Source: Flavobacteria bacterium BAL38 (GTDB taxonomy: Bacteria > Bacteroidota > Bacteroidia > Flavobacteriales > Flavobacteriaceae). Taken from it: a DNA stretch of 64,000 nucleotides. Of the stretch, positions 1-7,605 are shown in pieces. The DNA lies in NCBI GenBank assembly GCA_000169355.1, contig AAXX01000005.1, forward strand, positions 1 to 64,000, given 5' to 3'. The notes under the pieces were generated by a model. It worked only from the letters and a program-made list of their open reading frames with translations. It searched no databases and was not told where the DNA came from. How positions within the stretch are numbered: position 1 is the stretch's first letter; every line of letters starts with the position of its first letter. Made by a program: the position numbers and the translations under genes.

Positions 1-177
1 AATAATTAAAAGGATTATACTCTTTTGTACTTGTATACACATCTGTACTGAAAGTGTTTTTAAAAAAGCAATAACAGCATTAATTTCAGTTGCTATTAAA
101 TTCAATTATGGTTCAATTCCTCCAGATCTTAATCTAGTGTCTAGGTTGTTTTTGAAATCAAATTTATAATTGCCTTT
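1..177 (-). pseudogene. Remnant of a di-haem cytochrome c peroxidase C-terminus
   Basis: Read on the minus strand immediately after the stop of the arylsulfotransferase-like gene, about 58 codons translate to a recognisable peroxidase tail: NLDTRLRSGGIEP, then a TAA stop, then LNLIATEINAVIAFLKTLS, then a frame change to STDVYTSTKEYNPFN. The intact peroxidase in this window ends similarly (KPMNLSDNERTELVAFLKTLS). The in-frame stop near 109 and the shift near 50 mean it cannot make this segment as one protein. There is no room for haem domains, so it is a 3' fragment that may continue left of the window. The assignment rests on similarity I can see by eye. Confidence 0.6.
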
Positions 178-1818
178 TTATTTTTTTATATTTTTTTTAA
201 TTATAAATCCATCATTATTTGAAATTTTTAAAAAATATAATCCGCTACTAACGGAATTGATGTCTATATTAATAGAAATATCACCTTGAATGAGGTAGTC
301 GGTTTTTACTATTTGTCCTAATTCATTTATTAATTCAATATTTAAATCACTTTCAATTTGTCTAGTTTCAATATTTATAAATTCTGATGCAGGGTTGGGA
401 TAGATTAAAATATTATCTGAAATTGAATTATTTAAATTAGATAATGTTAAATTACAGTTGGCGGATATAGCATTTGAATTTTCAATAATATTTCCTGATG
501 TTAAATTATGTCCAGTAAATCCAGTATAATCATTAGGATAGAAGTTACATCTAAAAACTAAATTTTGAGTTGGAGTTGTACCTTGATTAATAATACCCGC
601 GTTGACTGGGTTTACGTATTTCCAAACTGTTGTACCGGTGGAATTTACTTCTCTGAAAGTCCCTGTAGGACCTTCACAGAGAAGTACATTTCCATTTGAT
701 AGTTGTTGAGAACCAGAAATATTTTGTGCATAAATATTATTTGGATTACCTGAATTATAAATCCATGAAGTCGTTGAAGGGCCATAAGGAATTGTAGAGG
801 TATAAAGATATCCGTTTACTGGAGGGTTAATAATTTCCACGGTTGTATAATTCCCTCCAGTTCTTCCATTACCGTTATTAAAAATCATGATTTGATTTTG
901 GTATGGAAAACCATTTTCTATCCAATAGGCGTTATGTTGACCGAAAAATTTTTGATCAGCAACTGTTCCATTGTTATAAGCTCTTGGATTTCCCCATCTG
1001 TATAATAAATCACCACCTTTTCCTGAATTCCCTCCTGTATGTGATGCTGCTTGTGTGGTTGTTGTACTATGGTCTATTATCCAAATCTCATCAAACTCAT
1101 GTGAACTTAATATGATTTGATCTAATGTAGGATTGTAATCAATTGAATTTAAATGAATCCAATCAGAATTTGTAGCACTTGCGCTGAAATTGAGATTAAT
1201 TAATTGCGGATTGTTACTTACTGTGCCAAAATTTGGTTTTGAATTATCATAATCTTGAATTAAATGATCCCAAACATGCCATTCCCAAACAATATTTCCG
1301 CCTGTTGCACCAACTGGTTGTATCTCAATAATTTTTTCACTCCATACTGTTGTAGGAACTAAACTTGGGTTTCTTCCTTGAGCAATTGCTTCAGTATTTG
1401 TTTTAGACTCCCAAACAATAGCTAAAACATTCCCGTTTGGTAATGCTTTAATATCATGATGTTGACATTCTGTTGTACTAGAAATTGTATAATTCCAAGT
1501 CACATTCCCGTTCCAATCTATCTTTTGAATTATGCCTCCTTTTCCTCCAGCATTAAAAGTCGTATTATTAGTATTTCCTGAACGAAGTAAAGTTCCGTCA
1601 GGTAAAATATAACAAGATTGTCCAGGTCTATAAGTACTTGGCCAACTTTTAACTTGTTTACCACATTTATCAATTAAATAAGTATTAGTACTTAAAATTG
1701 GAGCAAATAATACATAGCCATCGTCTAAAGTACCAATATCATGCTGAATTAATCCAATAGTTTGTGAATACAATGGTACTATAAAAAACATTAAAATAAA
1801 ATTGAGTGTTTTTTTCAT
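178..1818 (-). CDS. Arylsulfotransferase-like secreted protein with T9SS type A sorting domain
   Basis: The 546-residue protein starts with a signal peptide ending near PLYSQ (residue 19). The middle resembles the arylsulfotransferase (ASST) beta-propeller family: a His-His pair at 120-121 followed by DIKALPNGNVLAI, repeated aromatic/Asp blades, and a YRWGNPRAYNNG segment. The last ~75 residues form a T9SS type A sorting domain beginning YPNPASEF, with the LINELGQ and SGLYFLKI signatures and a basic end, so the protein should cross the outer membrane and be attached or released there. It is the last intact gene of the sigma-factor operon, nine bases after the YHYH gene. Whether it is an active sulfotransferase is unproven; many Bacteroidota members of this family have no known substrate. 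Confidence 0.8.
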   Translation of the reverse strand: MKKTLNFILMFFIVPLYSQTIGLIQHDIGTLDDGYVLFAPILSTNTYLIDKCGKQVKSWPSTYRPGQSCYILPDGTLLRSGNTNNTTFNAGGKGGIIQKIDWNGNVTWNYTISSTTECQHHDIKALPNGNVLAIVWESKTNTEAIAQGRNPSLVPTTVWSEKIIEIQPVGATGGNIVWEWHVWDHLIQDYDNSKPNFGTVSNNPQLINLNFSASATNSDWIHLNSIDYNPTLDQIILSSHEFDEIWIIDHSTTTTQAASHTGGNSGKGGDLLYRWGNPRAYNNGTVADQKFFGQHNAYWIENGFPYQNQIMIFNNGNGRTGGNYTTVEIINPPVNGYLYTSTIPYGPSTTSWIYNSGNPNNIYAQNISGSQQLSNGNVLLCEGPTGTFREVNSTGTTVWKYVNPVNAGIINQGTTPTQNLVFRCNFYPNDYTGFTGHNLTSGNIIENSNAISANCNLTLSNLNNSISDNILIYPNPASEFINIETRQIESDLNIELINELGQIVKTDYLIQGDISINIDINSVSSGLYFLKISNNDGFIIKKNIKK

Positions 1819-1827
1819 TTTTTTGTT

Positions 1828-3171
1828 TTATTTTTTTATAATTACTTTATAAGTTTTACTATTATTTTTACTTGATATTTTTACAAAATATATCCCATTA
1901 TAAACTGAATCAGTTTCAATTATAGATAATGTGCTACCCTGTAAAATTTTACTTTTTTTGATAACTTGGCCAAGTTCAGATATTAATTCAACATCTAAAT
2001 CGCTTTCTGTCATTTTAGATTGTATTGCAATAAATTCAGATGCGGGATTAGGTGCAATCGTAATATCAAAGTTGTTGTTTTCAAATGAATCTGATGAAAG
2101 GGTAGTTGTTCCCCCTGGAATCGATGTAACTGTACCACCTGTTGTAGTGTTTTTTACACCATAAAAGTAAGGACCAACAGCATATGGGTAAGCAGAATTA
2201 TGATTAGCGTCTACAGTTGTAAAATAACAATAAATTCCTGATGGATATTCAGGTGTAATACAAAATCTACCATTATGCTTATCTAAATAATCAGGAGATG
2301 AATTTGTAACAAATTCATAATCTTCTCTGTATCTTCCTAATGGATATGTTGTATTAACTGGAGGACCGTCAGTAACATCAGTGCCATCTGCATAGTGTGT
2401 TCTTGCAGTAATATTTCTCAATTGATAACTCGATTTCATTCTAACTATACCACCTGTACCATCAGTATTTGCATAAGCATATGCTCCATAAATTGGAAAC
2501 CCATCATATGCATACCCTAATAAAGGTGAATGTTGAGATGGATTAATAACATATAACCCATCAGAAGGATAGGTGTCACAAATTGTAGATAGAACTTGTA
2601 AATCTAAATTAAAAGCACTTGGATTTTGATGATGATGGTAATTTCCTTGTGCAGGATGTGCTTTTGAACAATCAAATCCACCTCTTTCTGCAACAATAGC
2701 ATCTCTATTCCAAACGCCATCACCTGTTCCACCAATTGGTCCACCAGCTTCAGCGCCTGTTGAATTTTTATATGAAACCCCATCTCTATAATCAAATAAT
2801 GCTACCCCATTTTTAAAAATTCCTATGTTTCCACCAGTTGTTGCAGTCAAAGTGCCTGTATTTTGTGTAGGAGTTAAAGTTATTCTAAAAATTTTATTTT
2901 GTGCAGTTGCAAGAGATGGGTTTCCATCTAAAAAAGGTCCTGTAATATAAGCTGGAATTCCTGTTGCTGTAACATAAACATAATTAGTGTTATATTGTAC
3001 AGTTTGAACATTTGCAAGTACAGCATCTGTAATTGGTGTTGAATTTCCTGAAACATAATGTCTTCCAGTAATATTAGTAGTATTAACTAACCAATTTGTA
3101 ATAGCTGGGTTTAATTGTGCACTTATAATGAACGAGGTCAATAAGGCTAAAAAAGTAAATGTTTTTTTCAT
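1828..3171 (-). CDS. YHYH-domain secreted protein with T9SS sorting domain
   Basis: The 447-residue protein has a signal peptide ending at FIISAQ (residue 19). The YHYH domain (PF14240 family) shows the namesake motif as NYHHHQNP at 177-184, preceded by AHPAQG, then LLGYAYDGFPIYG at 217-229, the GRFCITPEYPSGIYCYF block at 301-317 and AYPYAVGPYFYG at 327-338. The function of the family is unknown. The His/Tyr/Cys-rich core suggests metal binding, which is inference. A type A sorting domain starts near APNPASEF and is strikingly like that of the neighbouring arylsulfotransferase-like protein. It lies 61 bases after the di-haem peroxidase gene and probably belongs to the same transcription unit. 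Confidence 0.85.
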   Translation of the reverse strand: MKKTFTFLALLTSFIISAQLNPAITNWLVNTTNITGRHYVSGNSTPITDAVLANVQTVQYNTNYVYVTATGIPAYITGPFLDGNPSLATAQNKIFRITLTPTQNTGTLTATTGGNIGIFKNGVALFDYRDGVSYKNSTGAEAGGPIGGTGDGVWNRDAIVAERGGFDCSKAHPAQGNYHHHQNPSAFNLDLQVLSTICDTYPSDGLYVINPSQHSPLLGYAYDGFPIYGAYAYANTDGTGGIVRMKSSYQLRNITARTHYADGTDVTDGPPVNTTYPLGRYREDYEFVTNSSPDYLDKHNGRFCITPEYPSGIYCYFTTVDANHNSAYPYAVGPYFYGVKNTTTGGTVTSIPGGTTTLSSDSFENNNFDITIAPNPASEFIAIQSKMTESDLDVELISELGQVIKKSKILQGSTLSIIETDSVYNGIYFVKISSKNNSKTYKVIIKK

Positions 3172-3232
3172 TTTGTTAGTGTTTATTAAGTTTATTGTAA
3201 TTAATAGTTTGCTTTAATGTTTACTAATTCAT

Positions 3233-4258
3233 TTAATAATTTTTTGGATATGAATACTTTGGATTATAAAGAAACTCTTTGTCAGATAATGTTTTTAAAA
3301 AGGCAACAAGTTCGGTTCTTTCATTATCAGATAAATTCATTGGTTTTTGTAATTGTTTAGATAGTGTATTGCTATGTTTAATTCCTGAATTATAATGTTT
3401 TATAACTTCATTTAAAGTTTTGAATCTTCCGTCATGCATATATGGGAATGTGAATTCGATATTTCGAAGCGTAGGAATTTTAAATTTTAAAGAATCTGAT
3501 TTTATTTGGGTAATCTTCATTCTACCATAATCATTTAATGTTGGATCTACAGATAATCCATTATTTTCAAATGTATCTGAAGTGAATAAAGGTTCTTTAT
3601 GACATGAAGCACAATTTTGTTTAAATATGTTGTATCCTTTTTGTTCCATTTCTGTGAATTTTTCTTCCTTTCGAACTACTTTGTCATATTTTGAATTGGA
3701 AGTTGTTAGCATAACCACAAATTGCGACAAAGCTTTCAAAGTCAACTGTCCAGTAACTTTATCAGTTCCAAAAGCTTTTTTATATAATTCTTTATATTTT
3801 GGAATTTCTTGAAGTTTTTTAACCACATTTTCCATAGTTTCATCCATTTCTACTTCACTAGTAATAGGATGAATATATTGTACATCTAAATGATTAACGC
3901 CACCATCCCACATAAACGTTTTGTTCCAAGCTAAATTTTGTAAAGTCAAAGAGTTTCTAGTTCCAATTTTACCATCTATTCCATGACTCAAATCGTGGTC
4001 TACGTGTGTAAAACCTGTTTGTTGTAAATGACAACTAGCGCATGAAATAGTATTGTCGCGAGAAAGAATGGGATCATAAAATAAATTTCGACCTAATTGA
4101 AAACCTTCTTCTGTTAAAGGATTTTTAGAAAAATCATAAACAGGTTTTGGCCAATTTTTTGTAATATCTAAATAAATAGGAGTAGTATTCCATTTTGAAA
4201 ATGAAAAAAAAACAAATAACATTAGTCCCAAAGTTAATGTGGTTATTATTTTTTTCAT
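3233..4258 (-). CDS. Di-haem cytochrome c peroxidase, MbnH/MauG type
   Basis: The 341-residue exported protein has an N-terminal signal/anchor (residues 4-21) and two c-type haem sites, CASCH at 73-77 and CASCH at 216-220. It also has the family's RNSLTLQNLAW segment (101-111) and MWDGG (116-120). This is the bacterial di-haem peroxidase fold. Its start overlaps the stop of the MbnP-like gene by ATGA, so the two are translationally coupled. That pairing points to MbnH, which in methanotrophs oxidises a tryptophan of MbnP to kynurenine to create a copper site. An ordinary hydrogen-peroxide-reducing CcpA role is the alternative. At 341 residues it is of usual length for the family. Confidence 0.9.
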   Translation of the reverse strand: MKKIITTLTLGLMLFVFFSFSKWNTTPIYLDITKNWPKPVYDFSKNPLTEEGFQLGRNLFYDPILSRDNTISCASCHLQQTGFTHVDHDLSHGIDGKIGTRNSLTLQNLAWNKTFMWDGGVNHLDVQYIHPITSEVEMDETMENVVKKLQEIPKYKELYKKAFGTDKVTGQLTLKALSQFVVMLTTSNSKYDKVVRKEEKFTEMEQKGYNIFKQNCASCHKEPLFTSDTFENNGLSVDPTLNDYGRMKITQIKSDSLKFKIPTLRNIEFTFPYMHDGRFKTLNEVIKHYNSGIKHSNTLSKQLQKPMNLSDNERTELVAFLKTLSDKEFLYNPKYSYPKNY

Positions 4259-4965
4259 TCTATAGAAAATAGTTTAGTTGATAAGTTGGCTATTTTCATC
4301 GCTTCATCTCCAGGAATCATTATGTTATTGGTTGATGTTAAAGAAATTTCAGAAAATAGTTTCTCTAAATCCATGCCAATTTCTATTTGATTTTTAAATT
4401 TGTTATTGAAATTATCATTGCAATAGAGATTGATGTTTCTCATCGCATAGTAAGGTTGCAAATAGCCACCAACATGAAACTGAAATTTATTTTTTCGAGT
4501 TGGGCAACTTGAACTTTTTCCTTCAATTTTTAAATTAATAAAACCACTTTGCCAAGCCCAATACATTCCTTTTGTAGCATCTAAATCGCCTTCTAAAGCA
4601 CCAGAAACACTAGATAAGCTATCTACTCCAATATTAAATTGAACCGATTTTAAAACTTTGTTTTTAAAATTTGAATAAGGGAATGAAAGTGTATTCGTTT
4701 TAGAGTTTTCAATATCTATTAAATGGTAACTGTATTCTTCTTTAAAAACAGAATTATCAACAAAATGAAATTCAAAAGAAGTTAAATAGAATTTAATCGA
4801 TGAAAAACATAAGGTGTCATTTTTTTTTGAAATATAATTAGAATCTAATTCTATAGGCTGTTTATCAAATAATAGATTAATATTCAAATACAAACTATCA
4901 GAATTTTTCTGAGCGTTTGATTGAATGGAAAGAAGCAATAGAAAACCAATTATAATTTTATTCAT
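4255..4965 (-). CDS. MbnP-like copper-binding periplasmic protein
   Basis: The 236-residue protein, from ATG at 4965, has a signal peptide ending near SNAQ (residue 19). It shows the MbnP family signatures: FNIGVDSL (110-117), SGALEGDLDATKGMYWAW (121-138), SGFINLKIEG (140-149) and FQFHVGGY (161-168). Trp136 and Trp138 lie where the family's modified tryptophan is expected; which one would be oxidised is inference. An in-frame start 27 bases upstream exists, but the chosen start gives a clean signal peptide and a short ATGAATAA overlap with the gene before. Its stop overlaps the di-haem peroxidase start. No methanobactin peptide or biosynthesis gene is nearby, so this is the stand-alone MbnP/MbnH arrangement. 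Confidence 0.85.
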   Translation of the reverse strand: MNKIIIGFLLLLSIQSNAQKNSDSLYLNINLLFDKQPIELDSNYISKKNDTLCFSSIKFYLTSFEFHFVDNSVFKEEYSYHLIDIENSKTNTLSFPYSNFKNKVLKSVQFNIGVDSLSSVSGALEGDLDATKGMYWAWQSGFINLKIEGKSSSCPTRKNKFQFHVGGYLQPYYAMRNINLYCNDNFNNKFKNQIEIGMDLEKLFSEISLTSTNNIMIPGDEAMKIANLSTKLFSIE

Positions 4966-5416
4966 CTTTTTTAGGCTTTCTATTTGGAGCAAATATTTTA
5001 GATAATTCTTGCGTTAGTTCATTATAATTATCTAGTTGTTCAGGTTTACATAGTTTTTTTATCTCTAAAAAGTGATTGTAATGCACCAGCTCTATTTCAG
5101 ATTTATAAAGGTATAAACTATTTAAAATACTGTCTGTAACAACTTTATTTTCTGATAAATTTAGCTGTTGATATAGTTTGTTTTTAGAATCTTTAATTTG
5201 ATTATCAAGTCGACTAATATTTGCTTTATGTTTTTTAATAAGTATTTCATATTCAGCTATTTGATTTTTGTTAAAACCTAATTTATGAATTATAATTTCT
5301 TTTGGTTCTTTTTTGGAATCGTTTTTTTGATCATTAAAAAACAAAAAAGAAAGTGTTACCATATTTATTACAAATAAAGCTATTACGGCAATTGTTAATA
5401 CTTTAATTTTGTTCAT
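4958..5416 (-). CDS. Membrane-anchored CpxP/Spy-like periplasmic protein (heavy-metal sensor type)
   Basis: The 152-residue protein has one N-terminal membrane helix (about 8-29) and then a highly charged, all-helical periplasmic domain with KLGFNKNQIAEYEILIKKH (45-63) and a late KLCKPEQLDNYNEL segment. These resemble the LTxxQ-type repeats of CpxP, Spy and the CnrX-like heavy-metal-resistance family. Such proteins sense periplasmic stress or metals, or act as chaperones. Its place directly after a sigma factor and a small membrane protein fits a sensory or anti-sigma role, as in cnrYXH-type systems, but sequence similarity is low. It starts 4 bases after the previous stop and overlaps the MbnP-like start by 8 bases. 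Confidence 0.6.
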   Translation of the reverse strand: MNKIKVLTIAVIALFVINMVTLSFLFFNDQKNDSKKEPKEIIIHKLGFNKNQIAEYEILIKKHKANISRLDNQIKDSKNKLYQQLNLSENKVVTDSILNSLYLYKSEIELVHYNHFLEIKKLCKPEQLDNYNELTQELSKIFAPNRKPKKDE

Positions 5417-5420
5417 TTTT

Positions 5421-5690
5421 TTAATATAATTGATTATTTACAGTTTTTACTATTTCAGCAATACCAGTATTATTTTTATTTTCATTTCTTTTTTGCGATA
5501 AAATTGTAGTATTTAATGTAACAAGCACTACAATTGATGCTGCAACTAACCATTTTGTAAAATTATCTGCAGGTTTATTTTCTTTTATTTTAGATTGAAT
5601 TTTATTTAAAAGAGTATCATTTGGACTTACCTTAGTAATTCCACTTGAAGAGTTTAGTATCTCGTCAATCCAATTTTCTTTTGCTTTCAT
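5421..5690 (-). CDS. Small single-pass membrane protein, probable anti-sigma factor
   Basis: This is an 89-residue protein with about 44 N-terminal cytoplasmic-type residues, one transmembrane helix (about 45-65, WLVAASIVVLVTLNTTIL) and a short charged outer tail. It is immediately downstream of the ECF sigma factor gene (17-base gap) and 4 bases before the CpxP-like gene. Size, topology and position are those of a minimal anti-sigma factor holding the sigma factor at the membrane. There is no recognisable zinc-binding HxxxCxxC motif, so the role comes from context only. Confidence 0.55.
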   Translation of the reverse strand: MKAKENWIDEILNSSSGITKVSPNDTLLNKIQSKIKENKPADNFTKWLVAASIVVLVTLNTTILSQKRNENKNNTGIAEIVKTVNNQLY

Positions 5691-5707
5691 AATAGTTTAG
5701 ACGAAAT

Positions 5708-6259
5708 TTATTTTTTTTTCTTGCGGTATGCATCAAAATTATTTGATAAATTTTCTTTTAAATTGTTTTTTGCTCTAAAAATTAAGGATTCTATAGCCGA
5801 AATACTCATTTGCATTATCTCTGAAACTTCTGTATTTGACAAACCATCGACTTTTGAAAGTATAAAAGCTGTTTTTTGATTTTCGGGCAATAAATTAATT
5901 ACCTGAAATAATATTTTAGCATCTTCTTGTTTTTCTAATAGGATACCTGGGTGTTCAAAGTTTGAAGTGTTTAATAATTCGTGTTCATTTTCACTCTTTC
6001 GCCCAAAAACAAAAAAACGTTTTTTACTATTCTTTTTTTTAATATAATCTAGAGATTGATTAATGGTAATGCGATAAATCCAAGTTTTAAATGTTGAGTT
6101 TTCTTTAAAATTAGATACATTTTCGCTTACTTTAATAAAAACATCTTGTGTGATTTCTTCAGCATTTTCAATGTTTTGAACATAGTTTAATGCAACATTA
6201 TAAACCAAAACTTTATATTGATTATAAATGGTTATAAAAAGCATTGAATTGTTGTTCAT
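5708..6259 (-). CDS. RNA polymerase ECF-family sigma factor
   Basis: This 183-residue sigma-70-family factor has only regions 2 and 4. Region 2 (about 8-75) contains AEEITQDVFIKV and FKTWIYRITINQSLDYIK. Region 4 (about 122-172) contains LPENQKTAFILSKVDGLS followed by an EVSEIMQMSISAIESLIFRA helix-turn-helix. A basic KKKNSKKR linker separates them. It heads the operon that continues into the putative anti-sigma, CpxP-like, MbnP-like and di-haem peroxidase genes, so it probably regulates this set, perhaps with autoregulation. No clear TAnnTTTG promoter is visible upstream, consistent with expression from a dedicated ECF promoter. Confidence 0.9.
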   Translation of the reverse strand: MNNNSMLFITIYNQYKVLVYNVALNYVQNIENAEEITQDVFIKVSENVSNFKENSTFKTWIYRITINQSLDYIKKKNSKKRFFVFGRKSENEHELLNTSNFEHPGILLEKQEDAKILFQVINLLPENQKTAFILSKVDGLSNTEVSEIMQMSISAIESLIFRAKNNLKENLSNNFDAYRKKKK

Positions 6260-6341
6260 ATTTAAATTTATTTTTGTTTGACATTATTTTTCAAAAAAGG
6301 TTTAAATGCAAAGGATTTTTTTTTGAATATTAAAATAGTGC

Positions 6342-6349
6342 TATATTTG
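6342..6349 (+). promoter_or_regulatory. Promoter -7 box of fabG (TATATTTG)
   Basis: TATATTTG matches the Bacteroidota TAnnTTTG box, with a TTTG at 6322-6325 at near-consensus spacing. It lies 37 bases before the fabG start. Confidence 0.55.
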
Positions 6350-6386
6350 ACTTTTATTTGAAACAAACTAATTAAACTAAATATTC

Positions 6387-7133
6387 ATGAAATTATTAGA
6401 AGGAAAAGTAGCTATTATTACAGGTGCTAGCCGTGGAATTGGTAGTGGAATTGCTAAGGTTTTTGCAGAGCAAGGTGCAAATGTAGCATTTACTTACAGT
6501 TCGTCTGTAGAATCAGCAATGTCTTTAGAAAATGAATTAAATGCTTTAGGAATAAAAGCAAAAGGATACAAATCAAACGCAGCTGATTTTAATGAAGCGC
6601 AAAAATTAGTAGATGATGTAATTGCTGAATTTGGTACTATTGATGTATTAATTAATAATGCCGGAATTACAAAAGATAACTTGCTAATGCGTATGTCTGA
6701 AGAAGATTTTGATAAAGTTATTGAAATCAACTTGAAATCGGTTTTCAATATGACAAAAGCAGTGCAAAAAATCATGTTAAAAAACCGTAAAGGTTCAATT
6801 GTTAACATGAGTAGTGTAGTAGGAGTAAAAGGAAATGCAGGTCAAGCCAACTACGCAGCTTCTAAAGCAGGAATGATTGGTTTTACAAAATCTATTGCAT
6901 TAGAATTAGGTTCAAGAAATATTCGTTGTAATGCTATTGCTCCTGGATTTATTGAAACTGAAATGACGGCTAAGTTAAACGAAGATGTAGTAAAAGGTTG
7001 GAGAGAAGCTATTCCGTTAAAACGAGGTGGAACTCCAGAAGATGTAGCAAATGTTTGTGTTTTCTTAGCTTCTGATATGAGTGCTTATGTAACCGGACAA
7101 GTTATTAATGTTGATGGAGGAATGCTTACTTAA
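6387..7133 (+). CDS. fabG: 3-oxoacyl-ACP reductase FabG
   Basis: This 248-residue short-chain dehydrogenase reduces 3-oxoacyl-ACP with NADPH in fatty acid elongation. The Rossmann motif TGASRGIGSGIA is at 11-22, the NNAGIT motif at 89-94, the catalytic Ser in MSSVVG near 140, the YAASK catalytic Tyr/Lys motif near 153-157, and the family end TGQVINVDGGM at the C-terminus. The length is exactly typical of FabG. It stands alone rather than with other fab genes. FabG is hard to separate from other SDR enzymes by sequence, but every diagnostic motif fits. Confidence 0.92.
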   Translation: MKLLEGKVAIITGASRGIGSGIAKVFAEQGANVAFTYSSSVESAMSLENELNALGIKAKGYKSNAADFNEAQKLVDDVIAEFGTIDVLINNAGITKDNLLMRMSEEDFDKVIEINLKSVFNMTKAVQKIMLKNRKGSIVNMSSVVGVKGNAGQANYAASKAGMIGFTKSIALELGSRNIRCNAIAPGFIETEMTAKLNEDVVKGWREAIPLKRGGTPEDVANVCVFLASDMSAYVTGQVINVDGGMLT

Positions 7134-7135
7134 AT

Positions 7136-7168
7136 AGTTTATAAGTTTAACGTTTATAAGTTTAAAAG
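7136..7168. repeat. Left flanking AT-rich repeat of the S23 gene
   Basis: Two tandem copies of GTTTATAAGTTTAA lie here, the second running into AAAAGG. They resemble, as an inverted copy, the sequence at 7581-7605 on the other side of the S23-type gene. Confidence 0.6.
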
Positions 7169-7199
7169 GTATTGCGTTTAGAATTATAGTTTATTAGTT

Positions 7200-7207
7200 T
7201 AAATTTG
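7200..7207 (+). promoter_or_regulatory. Promoter -7 box of the four-helix-bundle gene (TAAATTTG)
   Basis: An exact TAnnTTTG match ends only four bases before the ATG, implying a leaderless or nearly leaderless transcript if it is used. Confidence 0.45.
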
Positions 7208-7211
7208 CGTT

Positions 7212-7580
7212 ATGAGGGTTTTTAGTTTTGAAAAATTAATTGCATGGCAAAAAGGAAGAGAATTAGCATTATTAATTTACAAAACTACGAAGCGATTCCC
7301 TAAAGATGAAACTTTTGGCTTAATAAGTCAAATGAGACGTTGCTCAATTTCTATAGCATCAAATTTAGCAGAAGGCTCTGGTAGGAATTCATTTAAGGAT
7401 AAAGCTCGATTTTCTGAAATAGCTTATGGTTCTTCTTTAGAATTATTAAATCAAGTAATTTTATGTTTTGATTTTGAATACATTAATGAAAATGAGTATA
7501 ATCTAATACGTGAAAAAATTACAGAAGTAAATATGCTTATAGATGGTTTATACAAATCTCAATTGGCAAATATAAAGTAA
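7212..7580 (+). CDS. Four-helix-bundle protein, S23/23S rRNA intervening-sequence family
   Basis: This 122-residue protein belongs to the S23 (23S rRNA intervening-sequence) four-helix-bundle family. It shows FEKLIAWQKGRELALLIYK (6-24), then FGLISQMRRCSISIASNLAEGS with the conserved RR and SNLAEG, and LGSSLEL-type packing late in the chain (FSEIAYGSSLELLNQ). Family members form pentameric basic bundles and are scattered through Bacteroidota genomes, often as isolated genes of unknown role. Here it sits between fabG and a VWA gene, flanked by imperfect AT-rich inverted repeats, which suggests an inserted cassette. No rRNA is near. Confidence 0.88.
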   Translation: MRVFSFEKLIAWQKGRELALLIYKTTKRFPKDETFGLISQMRRCSISIASNLAEGSGRNSFKDKARFSEIAYGSSLELLNQVILCFDFEYINENEYNLIREKITEVNMLIDGLYKSQLANIK

Positions 7581-7605
7581 CTCTTTTAAACTTTTAAACT
7601 ATAAA
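7581..7605. repeat. Right flanking AT-rich repeat of the S23 gene
   Basis: CTCTTTTAAACTTTTAAACT and the ATAAA that follows form an imperfect inverted copy of 7153-7168. Together they bracket the S23-type gene. Confidence 0.55.

Noticed and set aside
178-180. Read-through from the ASST-like gene into the peroxidase remnant as one fused protein
   Set aside because: The sorting domain before the stop ends normally (KKNIKK), and the remnant has another stop and a frameshift.
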